NCBI GenBank assembly: GCA_963799245.1
Contig: CAWCWN010000003.1
Span: 1,426,001-1,490,000 of the forward strand
Length of the DNA: 64,000 nt
Origin: CAWCWN01 sp963799245
GTDB taxonomy: Bacteria > Chloroflexota > Ktedonobacteria > Ktedonobacterales > Ktedonobacteraceae
Direction of reading: 5' to 3'
The position numbers and the translations under genes were made by a program. Positions 45,328 through 54,726 of the stretch are shown piece after piece; positions within the stretch are counted from its first letter, which is position 1; the number at the start of each line of letters is the position of its first letter. The notes under the pieces are model-generated. The model was not told the DNA's origin, did not search any database, and saw only the letters and a list, made by a program, of their open reading frames with translations.

Positions 45328-46745
45328 ATGAAGCCACTTGTCGCTATTGTCGGCCGGCCAAACGTCGGCAAATCCACATTTTTTAATCGCATGCTTGGCA
45401 AACGCGTCGCCATCGTTGAAGATATGCCCGGCACCACGCGCGATCGCATCTATGGCGATAGCGATTGGAACGGCCGTGAATTCACCCTGATCGATACCGG
45501 CGGCCTCGAGCTCGGCTCCGGCATCCCTGTCGGCCAGGTGGGCCTTGACGGCCAGCCTGGCGACATCATGAAGAACGTGCGCTCGCAGGCCGAACTCGCC
45601 ATCGAGGAGGCCGACGTCATCGTCTTTATGGTCGATGCGCGCTCGGGCATCACGGCCGCCGATGATGAGGTCGCCAACCTGTTGAGGCGCACAAAAAAGC
45701 CTGTCATCCTGGCCGCCAACAAGGCCGATAACGAGGCGCGGCGCCAGGACGCCGTTGAGTTTTATAGCCTGGGCCTGGGCGAACCTATCGTCATCTCCTC
45801 TATTCAGGGTATAGGGACGGGCGACCTGCTGGATGTGATCGTCGCGGCCCTGCCGCCAGAAGATGAGAGCGGCGCGGAAGAGGAGGACGAGGACGTGACG
45901 CGCGTGGCGATCGTGGGGCGGCCAAACGTCGGCAAATCCTCGTTGTTCAACGCCATCCTGGGCTTCAGCGCTCCATAGTGAGCGAGGTGCCGGGGACGAC
46001 CCGCGACGCGATCGATACTGAGATCGAGTTCAATGACAGAAAAATGGTGCTCGTCGACACCGCCGGCATTCGCCGGCGCGGCAAGGTCGGTGCCGGTGTC
46101 GAGAAATTCAGCGTCCTGCGCTCAACGCGCGCCATCGAACGCAGCGATGTGGCCCTGCTGCTCATAGACGCCAGCGAAGGCCTGGCGGCCCAGGATACAC
46201 ACATCGCCGGCGAGATCCAGGATCATGCCAGGGGCGTCGTGGTGGTGGTCAATAAATGGGACCTGGCCCAGGCGCAGCGCAAGGCCGAGCGTGAGGGAGA
46301 GATCCTCCACCCTGATGAGGAGATCGCGAGCGCCGAGGCCTACCGCCGCATCATTGCCGAGGGCCTGAAGTTCATTCCCTACGCCCCCATCATCTTTACC
46401 TCGGCCAGGACAGGCTATCATGTCCAGGCGCTGCTTGAAGCGGTGCTCAACATCGCCGATATGCGCTACCTGCGCATCTCCACCTCGCGCCTTAACGAAG
46501 TTGTGCAGGAGGCGGTCCGCCACCACAATCCTACCGTGGTCAAGAACAAGATACTGAAGATCTACTATGCGACCCAGACAAGGGTGAACCCCCCCACCTT
46601 TACCTTCTTCGTCAATGACCCCCAGGCCGTTCACTTCTCATATGAGCGCTACCTGGAGAACCGCCTGCGCGACGCCTTTGGTTTCAAGGGCACCGCCATT
46701 CGCATGTTCTTCAAGCCGCGCCCGCGTTCCGAGGCCAGGCAATAG
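45328..46745 (+). pseudogene. der: GTPase Der (EngA), frameshifted between its two G domains
   Basis: Two-domain GTPase needed for 50S ribosome assembly. G domain 1: VGRPNVGKSTFFNRMLG, MPGTTRDRIYGD, DTGGLE, NKADN. G domain 2: VGRPNVGKSSLFNAILG, then in another frame QRSIVSEVPGTTRDAIDTEI, DTAGIRRRGK, NKWDLAQ, and the KH-like C terminus (RTRVNPPTFTFFVNDPQAVH). The first frame stops at 45978 and the second opens with a GTG overlapping it. One base missing near 45963-45966 explains everything, and the repaired protein is about 472 aa, normal length. As der is normally single-copy and essential, a sequence error is more likely than inactivation. AGGAGGG precedes the ATG. Confidence 0.92.
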
Positions 46746-46922
46746 GAAGCTGCCTGGCCTCGCCATAGCGGCTCTACCTCTGCGACCACATACGTACAAC
46801 CTTTTCCTCCAGCCTGCGTATATCTATATGAATAAGCGAGATGGAGATACACTAATTCTGCCGCGCTCATAAGTCCAGAACCTGCCGATTACCCTATAAA
46901 ACGTGGTCGGGCGGCTTTTAAT

Positions 46923-46952
46923 TTGTCACGAATTATACTATTATGTTATAGT
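46923..46952 (+). promoter_or_regulatory. Promoter of the phospho-signalling operon
   Basis: TTGTCA (46923-46928), 18-base spacer, TATAGT (46947-46952), about 50 bases before the PP2C start. Confidence 0.55.
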
Positions 46953-47005
46953 GAATTAACATTCAAAAGACGGTAAATAATTGTGTATATGTGAGGTAAA
47001 TCCCA

Positions 47006-47929
47006 ATGCATTTGAAACTCACTGCGGCAGATAAAACTGATGTCGGAAAACAACGTGAACAAAATGAAGACTCTGTCTATAAACACATCGAATCTTCTGA
47101 AAATGGAGACCTCGGCCTCTTTCTCGTCGCGGATGGCATGGGTGGATATCAGGCGGGCGAAGTAGCCAGTAGAATTGCCGTGGAAACCATCAGCAATGCT
47201 ATGAATGATTTCTTTAAACCCGTGCATGAGCAGGCGACAATAAAACTGAAGCTCTCTGCGGCCCCGCCTGAGCCCGAGGCGGGTGTTCCCACCTGCGCGC
47301 TGCCGCTGGACGCCTCTGCTGCGGCGCCGGACGCGAACCCGGAGATGGCGAAATCGCACAAGACGCAAAAACTACCTGAAATGCTGACGCAGAAATCTAT
47401 CGAAGATAAACTTATTGCCGCCATTCAGCAGGCCAATATAGACATATTGCGCTACGGCGAACAGAAAGCCACTGCTCGCGGCCTGGGATGCACCGTCACA
47501 ACCGCCTTAATTTCTAACGACCAGGCCTATATTGCGAATGTGGGTGATAGCCGGACATATCTTCTGCGCCGGGGCGAACTAACGCCTATCACCAGAGATC
47601 ACTCCCTGGTAGCGCGCCTGGTAGAGGCCAAGCAGATCGAGCCCGAAGATGTATACTCGCATCCACAGCGCAATTTAATTTACCGCTCGCTGGGGGCCGG
47701 GCATAAGACGGTTGAAGTAGATGTTTTTCATGAAACCCTCTGCCCCGATGATGTCCTCTTACTCTGCTCGGATGGCTTATGGGAGATGGTGCACCGTGAT
47801 GACCTGCTCAGAGAACTTAGCGCGCAGAGCAGCCCGCAGAAGATTTGTGAAACATTGATTGACCTCGCAAATGCCAATGGCGGTGAAGATAATATCACCG
47901 CCGTGGTGGTGCAGGTCAGTGCCCAATAA
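47006..47929 (+). CDS. PP2C-family protein Ser/Thr phosphatase
   Basis: 307 aa. PPM metal-binding motifs in order: KTDVGKQREQNEDSVY (Asp/Glu), LFLVADGMGGYQAGEVAS, LGCTVTTALISNDQAYIANV, GDSRTYLLRRGELTPITRDH, CSDGLWEMVHRDDLL and ANGGEDNITAVVV. An unusual insert of about 45 residues (AAPPEPEAGVPT ... KTQKLPEML) sits between the ADGMGG and T-rich motifs. Bacterial PP2Cs of this kind reverse phosphorylation by Hanks kinases; one follows 24 bases downstream. First gene of the operon; cytoplasmic. Confidence 0.93.
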   Translation: MHLKLTAADKTDVGKQREQNEDSVYKHIESSENGDLGLFLVADGMGGYQAGEVASRIAVETISNAMNDFFKPVHEQATIKLKLSAAPPEPEAGVPTCALPLDASAAAPDANPEMAKSHKTQKLPEMLTQKSIEDKLIAAIQQANIDILRYGEQKATARGLGCTVTTALISNDQAYIANVGDSRTYLLRRGELTPITRDHSLVARLVEAKQIEPEDVYSHPQRNLIYRSLGAGHKTVEVDVFHETLCPDDVLLLCSDGLWEMVHRDDLLRELSAQSSPQKICETLIDLANANGGEDNITAVVVQVSAQ

Positions 47930-47953
47930 GGAAAATTTGGAGAAAACTGGAGT

Positions 47954-49919
47954 ATGCCTCTCCCATTAGGTACTATTCTTGACCGAAAATTCAAGATTGT
48001 GCAGGTGCTTGGTGAAGGTGGTATGGGCACCGTCTATAAAGTTGAGCTGCTGGATCGACCTGGCTACTTTCGAGCGGTGAAAGAACTGCTCATCAATCCT
48101 CATACCAGTGAGGAGGAACGCAAGTCCGCCATTGAGCGCTTTGATAAAGAGATTGACCTGCTTTTCAGCCTGAAACATCCACGCATCCCGGCCTTCCTGA
48201 TCAGCTTCCAGGAGCGTGGCAACTACTACTTTGTCATGGAGTTTGTGCCGGGCCAGAGCCTGGACAGGAAGCTCGAGGATAACAAGGGGCCGCTGAAGGA
48301 GGACTATGTAATCAAGTGGATGATGCAGGTCTGCGAGGCCCTCAGCTATATTCATTCATTCAACCCGCCAATTATCCTGCGCGACATGAAACCGGGCAAT
48401 GTCATGGTTACGCCCAGCGGTGACGTGCAGTTGATCGACTTTGGCATCGCGCGCAGAATTCGATCCCAACAAGCGCACGAATACGGAGAATCTCGGCACT
48501 ATATCTTATGCATCGCCTGAACATCTTGGCTCGCTCACGGCGCCCGGACAGAGGCGCAGCGCGCAAAACCCGGGCAAACTTGTCCAGACCGATGCGCGTT
48601 CGGATATCTACTCGCTCGGAGCCACCATGTATCACCTGCTCACCAATTATGAGCCGGATCCGATCCAGACGCCGGCTATGGGCAGCATCCGGGCGAAAAA
48701 TCCACGCCTGCGCACTGTGCGCGTCAATAATACCGTCGTTTGCCCGATAGAACAGGTGATCATCAAGGCCATGCAGCAAGATCCGGCGCAGCGCTTCCAG
48801 AATGCCGAGGCCATGCGCACCGCTTTACAGCATTGTCTGCCCAATGCGGCATCGCCAGCAACCGTCCAGATCCCCGCCGTGGGATCGGCAAATGCCACCA
48901 TTATCGTGCCGACCAACGGCAATGGCGTGGTCTGCCCAAAATGCGGTTTTCTCAATCGGCCGGGGGCCAAGTTCTGTAAGCGCGATGGGCAGCCATTGAC
49001 TCAGGGGGCCAGGGCCGTACCGCCGCAGGCGCGCTCGCAGGCCGCGGTACGCGCGCCAATCCTGGCCCGGCCGATTACCTCGCAGCCGATTCGCGCCCGC
49101 CCCGTTACAGTGGGCGCTCCGGCGCAGGGCGATCCCGCGGCCGCTTCTCGCCTGGGTCTGCAGTACCTCAACGCGAAAAATTATGTCGAGTCCATTAACT
49201 CGTTCAGGCAGGCCCTGGGACTGGGTAAACCATCCTATGACGTGTTGTACAACCTTGGCCGGGCATATCGCCAGTACGGTCAGTCAGTCAAGGAGAAGAA
49301 TAAGAAACTATTTAATGATAACCTGAGGCTGGCCGCCGAGCAGTTTGAGGCGGCCATTCGCCTTAAAGCAGATGCGCTGGATGCCTCTTTCCAGCTTGGC
49401 ATGTGCTACCGGGACATGGCTTTATATACCCAGGCGGCCGCGACATTCAAAAAAGCGCAGCAGCTGGCGCCCGGAGATCCCGCCATTTATTACCAACTGG
49501 GTATGGTGGCATTGGAGCAAGGATATAACAGTGAGGCAGAGGGATATTTCCTCGAAGGGCTGAAGATTACTCCCGATCACGCACTTATCTTGACCTCTCT
49601 CGGACGCCTGTACACGAGATCCAATCAGCCCCGCCTGGCCATCACTGCGCTGCGCCAGGCTACACAGCGTGAACCCGCGCTGTCGGAGGCATGGTATGAG
49701 CTCGGCCGGGCACATATGGAGGCCCGCGAATGGAAGCTGGCTCTCAGCGCGTTAGAAGCGGCCCGCCAGCTTAGCCCAGACGTGGCAAACATATATAGTG
49801 CCATGGCCGCGTGCTACCAGAAGATGAACAAAAAAGCTGAAGCCAGACAAAAGGTGCGCGAGGCGCTACAGATCGATCCCAATAACGCCGAAGCAAGCCG
49901 AGTACAAAAACAACTGTAA
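47954..49919 (+). pseudogene. Ser/Thr kinase - zinc ribbon - TPR protein, one frameshift
   Basis: The first frame has the kinase: VLGEGGMGTVYKVELL, AVKELL (Lys), IILRDMKPGNVMV (LRD, not HRD) and LIDFGIAR (DFG). The second frame carries on FDPNKRTNTENLGTISYASP (activation segment), ARSDIYSLGATMYHLLTNYE, a zinc ribbon (VCPKCGFLNRPGAKFCKRDG) and from about residue 400 some six TPRs (YNLGRAYRQYGQSVKEKNKK, LDASFQLGMCYRDMALYTQA, AIYYQLGMVALEQGYNSEAE). The shift is at about 48455; removing one base gives IAR-EFDPNKR and a 654-aa protein. TPRs probably recruit partners. Likely intact in the cell, given the operon's order. Confidence 0.88.
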
Positions 49920-49942
49920 TTTCTATCTAAAGGAGGGGCAGT

Positions 49943-51769
49943 ATGATCTGTCCGTCATGTGATACGCCCAATCGCGATGATGCCAAATTCTGCAAAAGAT
50001 GTGGCCATGCCTTCCAGACGCCGGAGCCAGCGGTGGCCGAGACTGCACCAGTAAATCAGCCGGCCGCGGCTACGCAGGGAAATAGCGCCGAAGATATCAG
50101 CCAGGCACCCACGCAGATCATTACACCACAGCAGATGCTGGCTTTCCATGCCCATCGCTGGCAGCAGGGCGCCACAGGTGAAGCGCCGCCGACACCGCTA
50201 CCAGATTTTGAGCAAACAGCCGGCGATACGTCTGAAATGCCCACGTTGCTCTCGCCATCGCCCGAACCTGCCCCCGCTCTTCAGGATGAGCAGAAGCAGG
50301 ACAGCGCCGGGATTGCGGATATGCCGACTGTAGCGGTGAATAACACCGCTGAGCATGAAGAGATGGAGGCGCCCAGCACGCCTCCTCCCCCTGCTGCGCA
50401 GGCGGAGGACGTTGAGACCGTCATGCCTGAGACGGCGGCGCCTGAAGTACGGGCAGAGGGCCGCGCTGCGCCAGAGGAGGCGCCCCCTCTCGCTGATCCG
50501 CAACCTCCAGCCGCTGAGCCGGAGCCCGCAGCGGTCCCGCAGAACCAGGCGGAGAGCGAGGGCGCGCCGCAGGAGGCGCAACCTCCAGCTGAGCAGGGCC
50601 AGGCGCAAGATCATCCTGATTTTCCCGCCCTCGCCGAGGCGGCGCTGCTGAATGGACGCTATGAGGTTACCCATGCGATCAGCACGGATGGCGGGGAGGA
50701 ACATACCTACGAAGTGGTCGATCACCAGGGGTACCAGCACTGCTGGAACTGCGGCTCCGCACAGAATGCTGAGGGCGACGAATTCTGCATCGATTGCGGC
50801 GCGGAGTTGCTGAACGCGAGCTATATACTACATGAGTATCCCGCTACAGGCGTCGCCAATGTTGATGCGAACGTGATCACCGGCTCTATCATGAACACAT
50901 TTGTCGAGCATGGACATACCTATGTCGTTGAGCAGATCCACACGAGCGAAGATGCCTTCCCCAACGGCGTGCACCTTATCGCGGCCTGCGACTCGGATGC
51001 GGGCAACGTACGCCGTAGTGACCCCAATGAGGACAGTACCCTTGTACTGATGCTGCAGCGGGTCCACGAATCACTGGCCGAACCCGCCGGCGTCTTTATC
51101 GTCGCCGATGGCCTGGGAGGGCACGACAACGGCCAGGAAGCCAGCCGCCTCGCGATCAATATCATCGCCGAACGCATGGTGCGTGAATTACTTGGCTCTT
51201 CCCTGGCCAGCGAGAAGGCCGGACAGAACAGGACCAGGGCCGAGGAGGATGCGCTGGTAGCCCTGCTGCAGGGCACGATTGAAGATGCGAACGCCGCTAT
51301 CTGCCAGGTGAATCAGCATGATAAAACCGATATGGGCTCTACCATCACCGGCTTTATGATCGTGGGAGATTATGCGTATATTCTTAATGTAGGTGATAGC
51401 CGCACCTATATGGTCCGTGGTGGACAGATCTATCAACTGACAAATGATCATTCACTGGTCGGACAGCTGGTCGCGGGCGGACTAATCCAACCGGATGATG
51501 TCTATACTCATCCGCAGCGCAGCCAGATTTTCCGCAGCCTGGGTGATAAACTGAACGTCCAGATCGATATCTTCAAACAACAACTGCATCCCGGAGATAT
51601 CCTTTTGAGTTGTTCAGACGGCCTCTGGGAGATGGTGCGCAACCCACAGCTAGAAAGTATCCTGAACAACGCTCCTGATCCACAGCTGGCCTGTACGCAA
51701 TTGCTCGAAGCGGCCAATGCCAACGGGGGGGAAGATAACGTGAGTGCAGTTGTGGTGTTTGTGCGCTAA
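49943..51769 (+). CDS. Zinc-ribbon PP2C-family phosphatase
   Basis: 608 aa. N-terminal zinc ribbon CPSCDTPNRDDAKFCKRCGH; a 200-residue Pro/Ala/Glu-rich linker; a second zinc ribbon CWNCGSAQNAEGDEFCIDCG (about 265-285); then a PP2C domain from about 320: RSDPNEDSTLVL, GVFIVADGLGGHDNGQEASR, DMGSTITGFMIVGDYAYILN, VGDSRTYMVRGGQIYQLTND, SCSDGLWEMV, NANGGEDNVSAVVV. Core metal ligands are present. Similar end-to-end to the PP2C at 47006 within the catalytic domain. Ribosome site AAAGGAGG. The low-complexity linker may be a flexible tether between partners; substrate presumably in the same operon. Confidence 0.92.
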   Translation: MICPSCDTPNRDDAKFCKRCGHAFQTPEPAVAETAPVNQPAAATQGNSAEDISQAPTQIITPQQMLAFHAHRWQQGATGEAPPTPLPDFEQTAGDTSEMPTLLSPSPEPAPALQDEQKQDSAGIADMPTVAVNNTAEHEEMEAPSTPPPPAAQAEDVETVMPETAAPEVRAEGRAAPEEAPPLADPQPPAAEPEPAAVPQNQAESEGAPQEAQPPAEQGQAQDHPDFPALAEAALLNGRYEVTHAISTDGGEEHTYEVVDHQGYQHCWNCGSAQNAEGDEFCIDCGAELLNASYILHEYPATGVANVDANVITGSIMNTFVEHGHTYVVEQIHTSEDAFPNGVHLIAACDSDAGNVRRSDPNEDSTLVLMLQRVHESLAEPAGVFIVADGLGGHDNGQEASRLAINIIAERMVRELLGSSLASEKAGQNRTRAEEDALVALLQGTIEDANAAICQVNQHDKTDMGSTITGFMIVGDYAYILNVGDSRTYMVRGGQIYQLTNDHSLVGQLVAGGLIQPDDVYTHPQRSQIFRSLGDKLNVQIDIFKQQLHPGDILLSCSDGLWEMVRNPQLESILNNAPDPQLACTQLLEAANANGGEDNVSAVVVFVR

Positions 51770-51819
51770 CCCGATATGATATACTGATATCCAGCCTAAG
51801 AGGAAAGGAGCTACACATT

Positions 51820-53058
51820 ATGCCCGGTGAGGTAATACTGGCACATCAGGTCGGAAAGGATTATATGCCGGTTACTGGTGGCAGCCAGGTGGCATATGTT
51901 TTATTAGAAACTAAACCGACTGAATTGATGGCCCAGGTACGCATGCCATTAAATTTTGCCCTGGTACTCGACCATTCCGGCTCCATGAAAGGTGCAAAGC
52001 TAAAAAACGTTAAAGAAGCAGTCAAGATGGTCATCGATCGCCTGGAGCCTACCGACTATATCTCGGTAATCATTTTCGATGACACCTGCCAGGTCATTAT
52101 TCCATCCATGCCCGCCCGCGACCCGGTGGGTATGAAGGCCGCTATCGATCGCATCCGCGATGCCGGCGGCACAACCATGTCGCTCGGTATGATGAATGGA
52201 CTCAACGAGTTACGCCGCTGGAACATTCCCAATGCCGTCAATCGTATGATTCTCCTGACGGACGGCGTCACCTACGGGGACTCCGACCGCTGCCGCCAGC
52301 TGGCCAGGGACGCGCGGGCAGCCGGCATTTCCATTTATCCTCTTGGCATTGGTCAGGACTGGGACGAGAGCCTGCTGGACACTATCGGTGAGATGAGTGG
52401 CGGCATGCCCGCGGAGTTTATCAGAAATCCTGTCGATGCCATGACCGTCTTCGAACAACAGGTACAGAGCGCCGTCGCCGTGGCGGTGCGCAACGCCACG
52501 CTCACCCTGCGCCTACCACAGGGCGTGACGCCGAAAAAGGCCGTGAAGGTCCTGCCCATCATCCAGGATCTGGGCCCGGCCGTGCTTGCGGATCGCCAGG
52601 TTGTGATCCAGCTCGGCGACCTGGAAAAAGATAACTCACAGTCGGTACTGGTAGAGTTGATGCTCGATCCGCGCCCGGCCGGACTTTTCCGGATCGCCCA
52701 GGCCGAGCTCACCTACGATGTGCCGATCGCCAACCTGGTCGGTGAGTCCGTGCGTGAGGATATCAAGGTGAACTTCACCACCGATGCGATCCTGTCGGCC
52801 GACGTCAATCCCCTGGTCATGAACTTCGCGGAAAAGGCCAATGCCCATCGCCTGGTGACCAGGGTACTGGATGAATATAAGCGCACCGGCAAAGCGACGA
52901 CGCGCCTGGCCCCTAATGTCACGCGCGTCCTCGACCAGGAAACGCAGGCTGCGCTGGAACAGATCAACCAGGGCCAGCAGATTTCACAGGACCAGGTCAA
53001 ATCCATTGGCAATAAGACGCGTAAGCTGACGCAGCGCCTGGACGACCTGCTGCCGTAA
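51820..53058 (+). CDS. VWA-domain protein
   Basis: 412 aa, ATG after AGGAAAGGAG. The von Willebrand A domain (about 45-225) has a complete MIDAS: LVLDHSGSMKG (DxSxS), GGTTMSLGMMNGLNEL (Thr) and ILLTDGVTYGDSDR (Asp). The second half is beta-rich (VAVAVRNATLTLRLPQGVTP), then helical with TKRLTQRLDD-like ends. No signal peptide, so probably cytoplasmic. VWA proteins bind partners metal-dependently and are frequent beside PP2C, FHA and Hanks-kinase genes. A perfect 20-bp hairpin spans its stop codon. Confidence 0.9.
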   Translation: MPGEVILAHQVGKDYMPVTGGSQVAYVLLETKPTELMAQVRMPLNFALVLDHSGSMKGAKLKNVKEAVKMVIDRLEPTDYISVIIFDDTCQVIIPSMPARDPVGMKAAIDRIRDAGGTTMSLGMMNGLNELRRWNIPNAVNRMILLTDGVTYGDSDRCRQLARDARAAGISIYPLGIGQDWDESLLDTIGEMSGGMPAEFIRNPVDAMTVFEQQVQSAVAVAVRNATLTLRLPQGVTPKKAVKVLPIIQDLGPAVLADRQVVIQLGDLEKDNSQSVLVELMLDPRPAGLFRIAQAELTYDVPIANLVGESVREDIKVNFTTDAILSADVNPLVMNFAEKANAHRLVTRVLDEYKRTGKATTRLAPNVTRVLDQETQAALEQINQGQQISQDQVKSIGNKTRKLTQRLDDLLP

Positions 53059-53090
53059 GCGCTACACCACGCGCTTACGGCAGCAGGTCG
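53043..53090 (+). terminator. Perfect 20-bp inverted repeat across the VWA stop codon
   Basis: Arms 53043-53062 and 53071-53090 (CGACCTGCTGCC... and its complement) with an 8-base loop. The 5' arm includes the last four codons and stop of the VWA gene. No T-tract follows, so it is not a classical terminator; it could act with Rho, protect the mRNA end, or be a fold-back duplication. Confidence 0.5.
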
Positions 53091-53164
53091 CTCTCTGGCA
53101 AACTGCGTAACCCTTTCAACTATTAAGTCACACAAGCGTATATGTTTAAGGAGGGTAGTGTAAA

Positions 53165-53836
53165 ATGGTTGTATATTGTTCCCTGCATCATGAAAATCCT
53201 GATGGATCAGCTTTCTGCGATGAGTGCGGCGAGCCGCTGAGCGGCGCGGCACCAGATCCAACGGCGGCCGCCAGCCAGCCGGTGAGCAGCCCTGCGCCCG
53301 CGGCGGGCACGCAAACCTGCCCCTCGTGCGGCGCGCAGAATCCCGCCGGCGAGGCCTTCTGCTCGAACTGCGGCGCGAATATGCTCGCGGCCCCGGAGCC
53401 TGCCACCGCTGTCTCAGCCGACGCGAATGCAGCTCCTGCCGCGGCAACCGTCGCTCCGGAGGCCCCCGACGTGGTGGCCGCCGCCCCGGAGCCTGTCGCC
53501 GCTCCTACCGCGCTGGCCGCGCGCCTGATCGTCGAGGCTGACAACCAGGAATTTGATATCAGCGGCAAAGATAACGTTAGCATAGGCCGTGAGGATGCCA
53601 TCAGTAACATCTTCCCGGATATAGATCTGACGCCCCATGGTGGTGAAGAGGGCGGCGTTTCTCGCCTGCATGCGCGCATCTTTGTCGAGAATGACCAGTA
53701 TATGCTGGAAGATGAAAACAGCACCAATTTCACGTTTCTCAATCGTCAAAGACTGGCCGGAAAGACGCCGACACCCCTGCATGACAACGATGAAATCAAA
53801 CTTGGACGGGTGCTGCTGCGCTTTAAAACACCGTAA
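53165..53836 (+). CDS. Zinc-ribbon FHA-domain protein
   Basis: 223 aa, ATG after AAGGAGGGT. Two N-terminal zinc ribbons (YCSLHHENPDGSAFCDECGE and CPSCGAQNPAGEAFCSNCGA), an Ala/Pro-rich linker, and a C-terminal FHA domain (about 120-223): NVSIGREDAISNIFPDIDLT (Gly-Arg), GVSRLHARIFVENDQYMLED (Ser-x-x-His), NSTNFTFLNRQRL (Asn) and LHDNDEIKLGRVLLRFK. FHA domains bind phosphothreonine, so this protein should read the marks written by the kinase and erased by the PP2Cs in this operon. Last gene of the module; the rpmH promoter follows. Confidence 0.92.
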   Translation: MVVYCSLHHENPDGSAFCDECGEPLSGAAPDPTAAASQPVSSPAPAAGTQTCPSCGAQNPAGEAFCSNCGANMLAAPEPATAVSADANAAPAAATVAPEAPDVVAAAPEPVAAPTALAARLIVEADNQEFDISGKDNVSIGREDAISNIFPDIDLTPHGGEEGGVSRLHARIFVENDQYMLEDENSTNFTFLNRQRLAGKTPTPLHDNDEIKLGRVLLRFKTP

Positions 53837-53860
53837 CTGGTACCTATCTTTCTGAAACAA

Positions 53861-53890
53861 TTGACAGTGTGTACCTGTAACCGCTATAAT
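53861..53890 (+). promoter_or_regulatory. Promoter of the rpmH operon
   Basis: Consensus TTGACA (53861-53866), 18-base spacer, TATAAT (53885-53890), 40 bases before rpmH. Confidence 0.8.
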
Positions 53891-53929
53891 TTACAGGACA
53901 TTCTTATAAGTGGAGGGAAGAGAAGGATC

Positions 53930-54064
53930 ATGAAACGTACATGGCAACCCAAGCGCATTCCGCGCTTACGTGAACATGGCTTTATGAAGCGTATGTCGAC
54001 CCGCAACGGTCGGCGTGTGCTGAAGGCTCGCCGCGCCAAAGGGCGCTGGAAGCTCACCGTCTAA
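53930..54064 (+). CDS. rpmH: 50S ribosomal protein L34
   Basis: 44 aa, the normal length: MKRTWQPKRIPRLREHGFMK ... GRRVLKARRAKGRWKLTV. The KRT(Y/W)QP start and GR.VL..RR.KGR...T.. end are diagnostic. ATG at 53930 with GGAGGGAAGAGAAGG upstream; earlier in-frame codons are leader. First gene of the conserved rpmH-rnpA-yidD-yidC-jag order. Confidence 0.98.
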   Translation: MKRTWQPKRIPRLREHGFMKRMSTRNGRRVLKARRAKGRWKLTV

Positions 54065-54080
54065 GCTAGCGCTCGTGACA

Positions 54081-54476
54081 ATGAAGCGTGCGTTACGCCT
54101 GCGTAAAGGGAGTGACTTTCAACGGGTTAGGCAGCAGGGACGTAGTATGGCGTCTCGGCTGCTTATCCTTGCTTGGGTACCAAATGAAGTAACAACAACG
54201 CGTGTTGGTTTTGTAGTAAGCAAACGTATCTCGAAACTGGCCGTGCGACGAAATTATATTAAACGCCTGCTCGCCGAAGCGATACGTCCCTACCTGGCGG
54301 AAATTCGTGGAAGTTGGGATATCGTGCTTAGTGCAAAGCAGCCTGTAATGGCTGCGGATCTGAATGCACTTCAACATGACATCGTCACCTTATTGCAGCG
54401 GGCGCGCCTCCTGGGGCCCGCACCGCGTGAGCATCTCACGGAGCCAGGAGCGATGGAACGCGAAGGTTTATCATAA
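54081..54476 (+). CDS. rnpA: Ribonuclease P protein component
   Basis: 131 aa (133 from a GTG at 54075). Signature RNR-type motif appears as RVGFVVSKRISKLAVRRNYI-KR. LRKGSDFQRVRQQGRS and WDIVLSAKQPVMAADLNALQ are also typical. It assists the RNase P RNA in tRNA 5' maturation. The stop overlaps the yidD start by one base. Confidence 0.97.
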   Translation: MKRALRLRKGSDFQRVRQQGRSMASRLLILAWVPNEVTTTRVGFVVSKRISKLAVRRNYIKRLLAEAIRPYLAEIRGSWDIVLSAKQPVMAADLNALQHDIVTLLQRARLLGPAPREHLTEPGAMEREGLS

Positions 54477-54703
54477 TGAAATATATTGCATTATGCTTAA
54501 TTCGTCTCTACCAGCGCACGCTGTCGGTAGCCTTGCCTTCATCGTGTCGATTTACCCCCTCGTGCTCGCATTATGGGTATGAGGCAATTTCACGCTTTGG
54601 TTTTTTCCGTGGAGGATTGATGGCCGCGAAACGTATTGGACGTTGTCAACCTTTCTACCATGGTAATCTCTATGATCCGGTCCCGGAACGCCTGGCAGAC
54701 TAG
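54476..54703 (+). CDS. yidD: Membrane protein insertion efficiency factor YidD
   Basis: 75 aa, standard length. Motifs LIRLYQRTLS, CRFTPSCSHYGYEAI, GRCQPFYHGNLYDPVPE match the YidD (DUF37) signature with its conserved cysteines. Associated with the inner membrane and assists YidC. Coupled to rnpA by stop/start overlap. Confidence 0.97.
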   Translation: MKYIALCLIRLYQRTLSVALPSSCRFTPSCSHYGYEAISRFGFFRGGLMAAKRIGRCQPFYHGNLYDPVPERLAD

Positions 54704-54726
54704 ATCAAGGAAGGCAGGAAAGACCC

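Noticed and set aside
50198..50740. Arg/Leu-rich minus-strand frame in the zinc-ribbon PP2C gene
   Set aside because: Shadow of the Pro/Ala/Glu-rich linker; composition typical of antisense reading.
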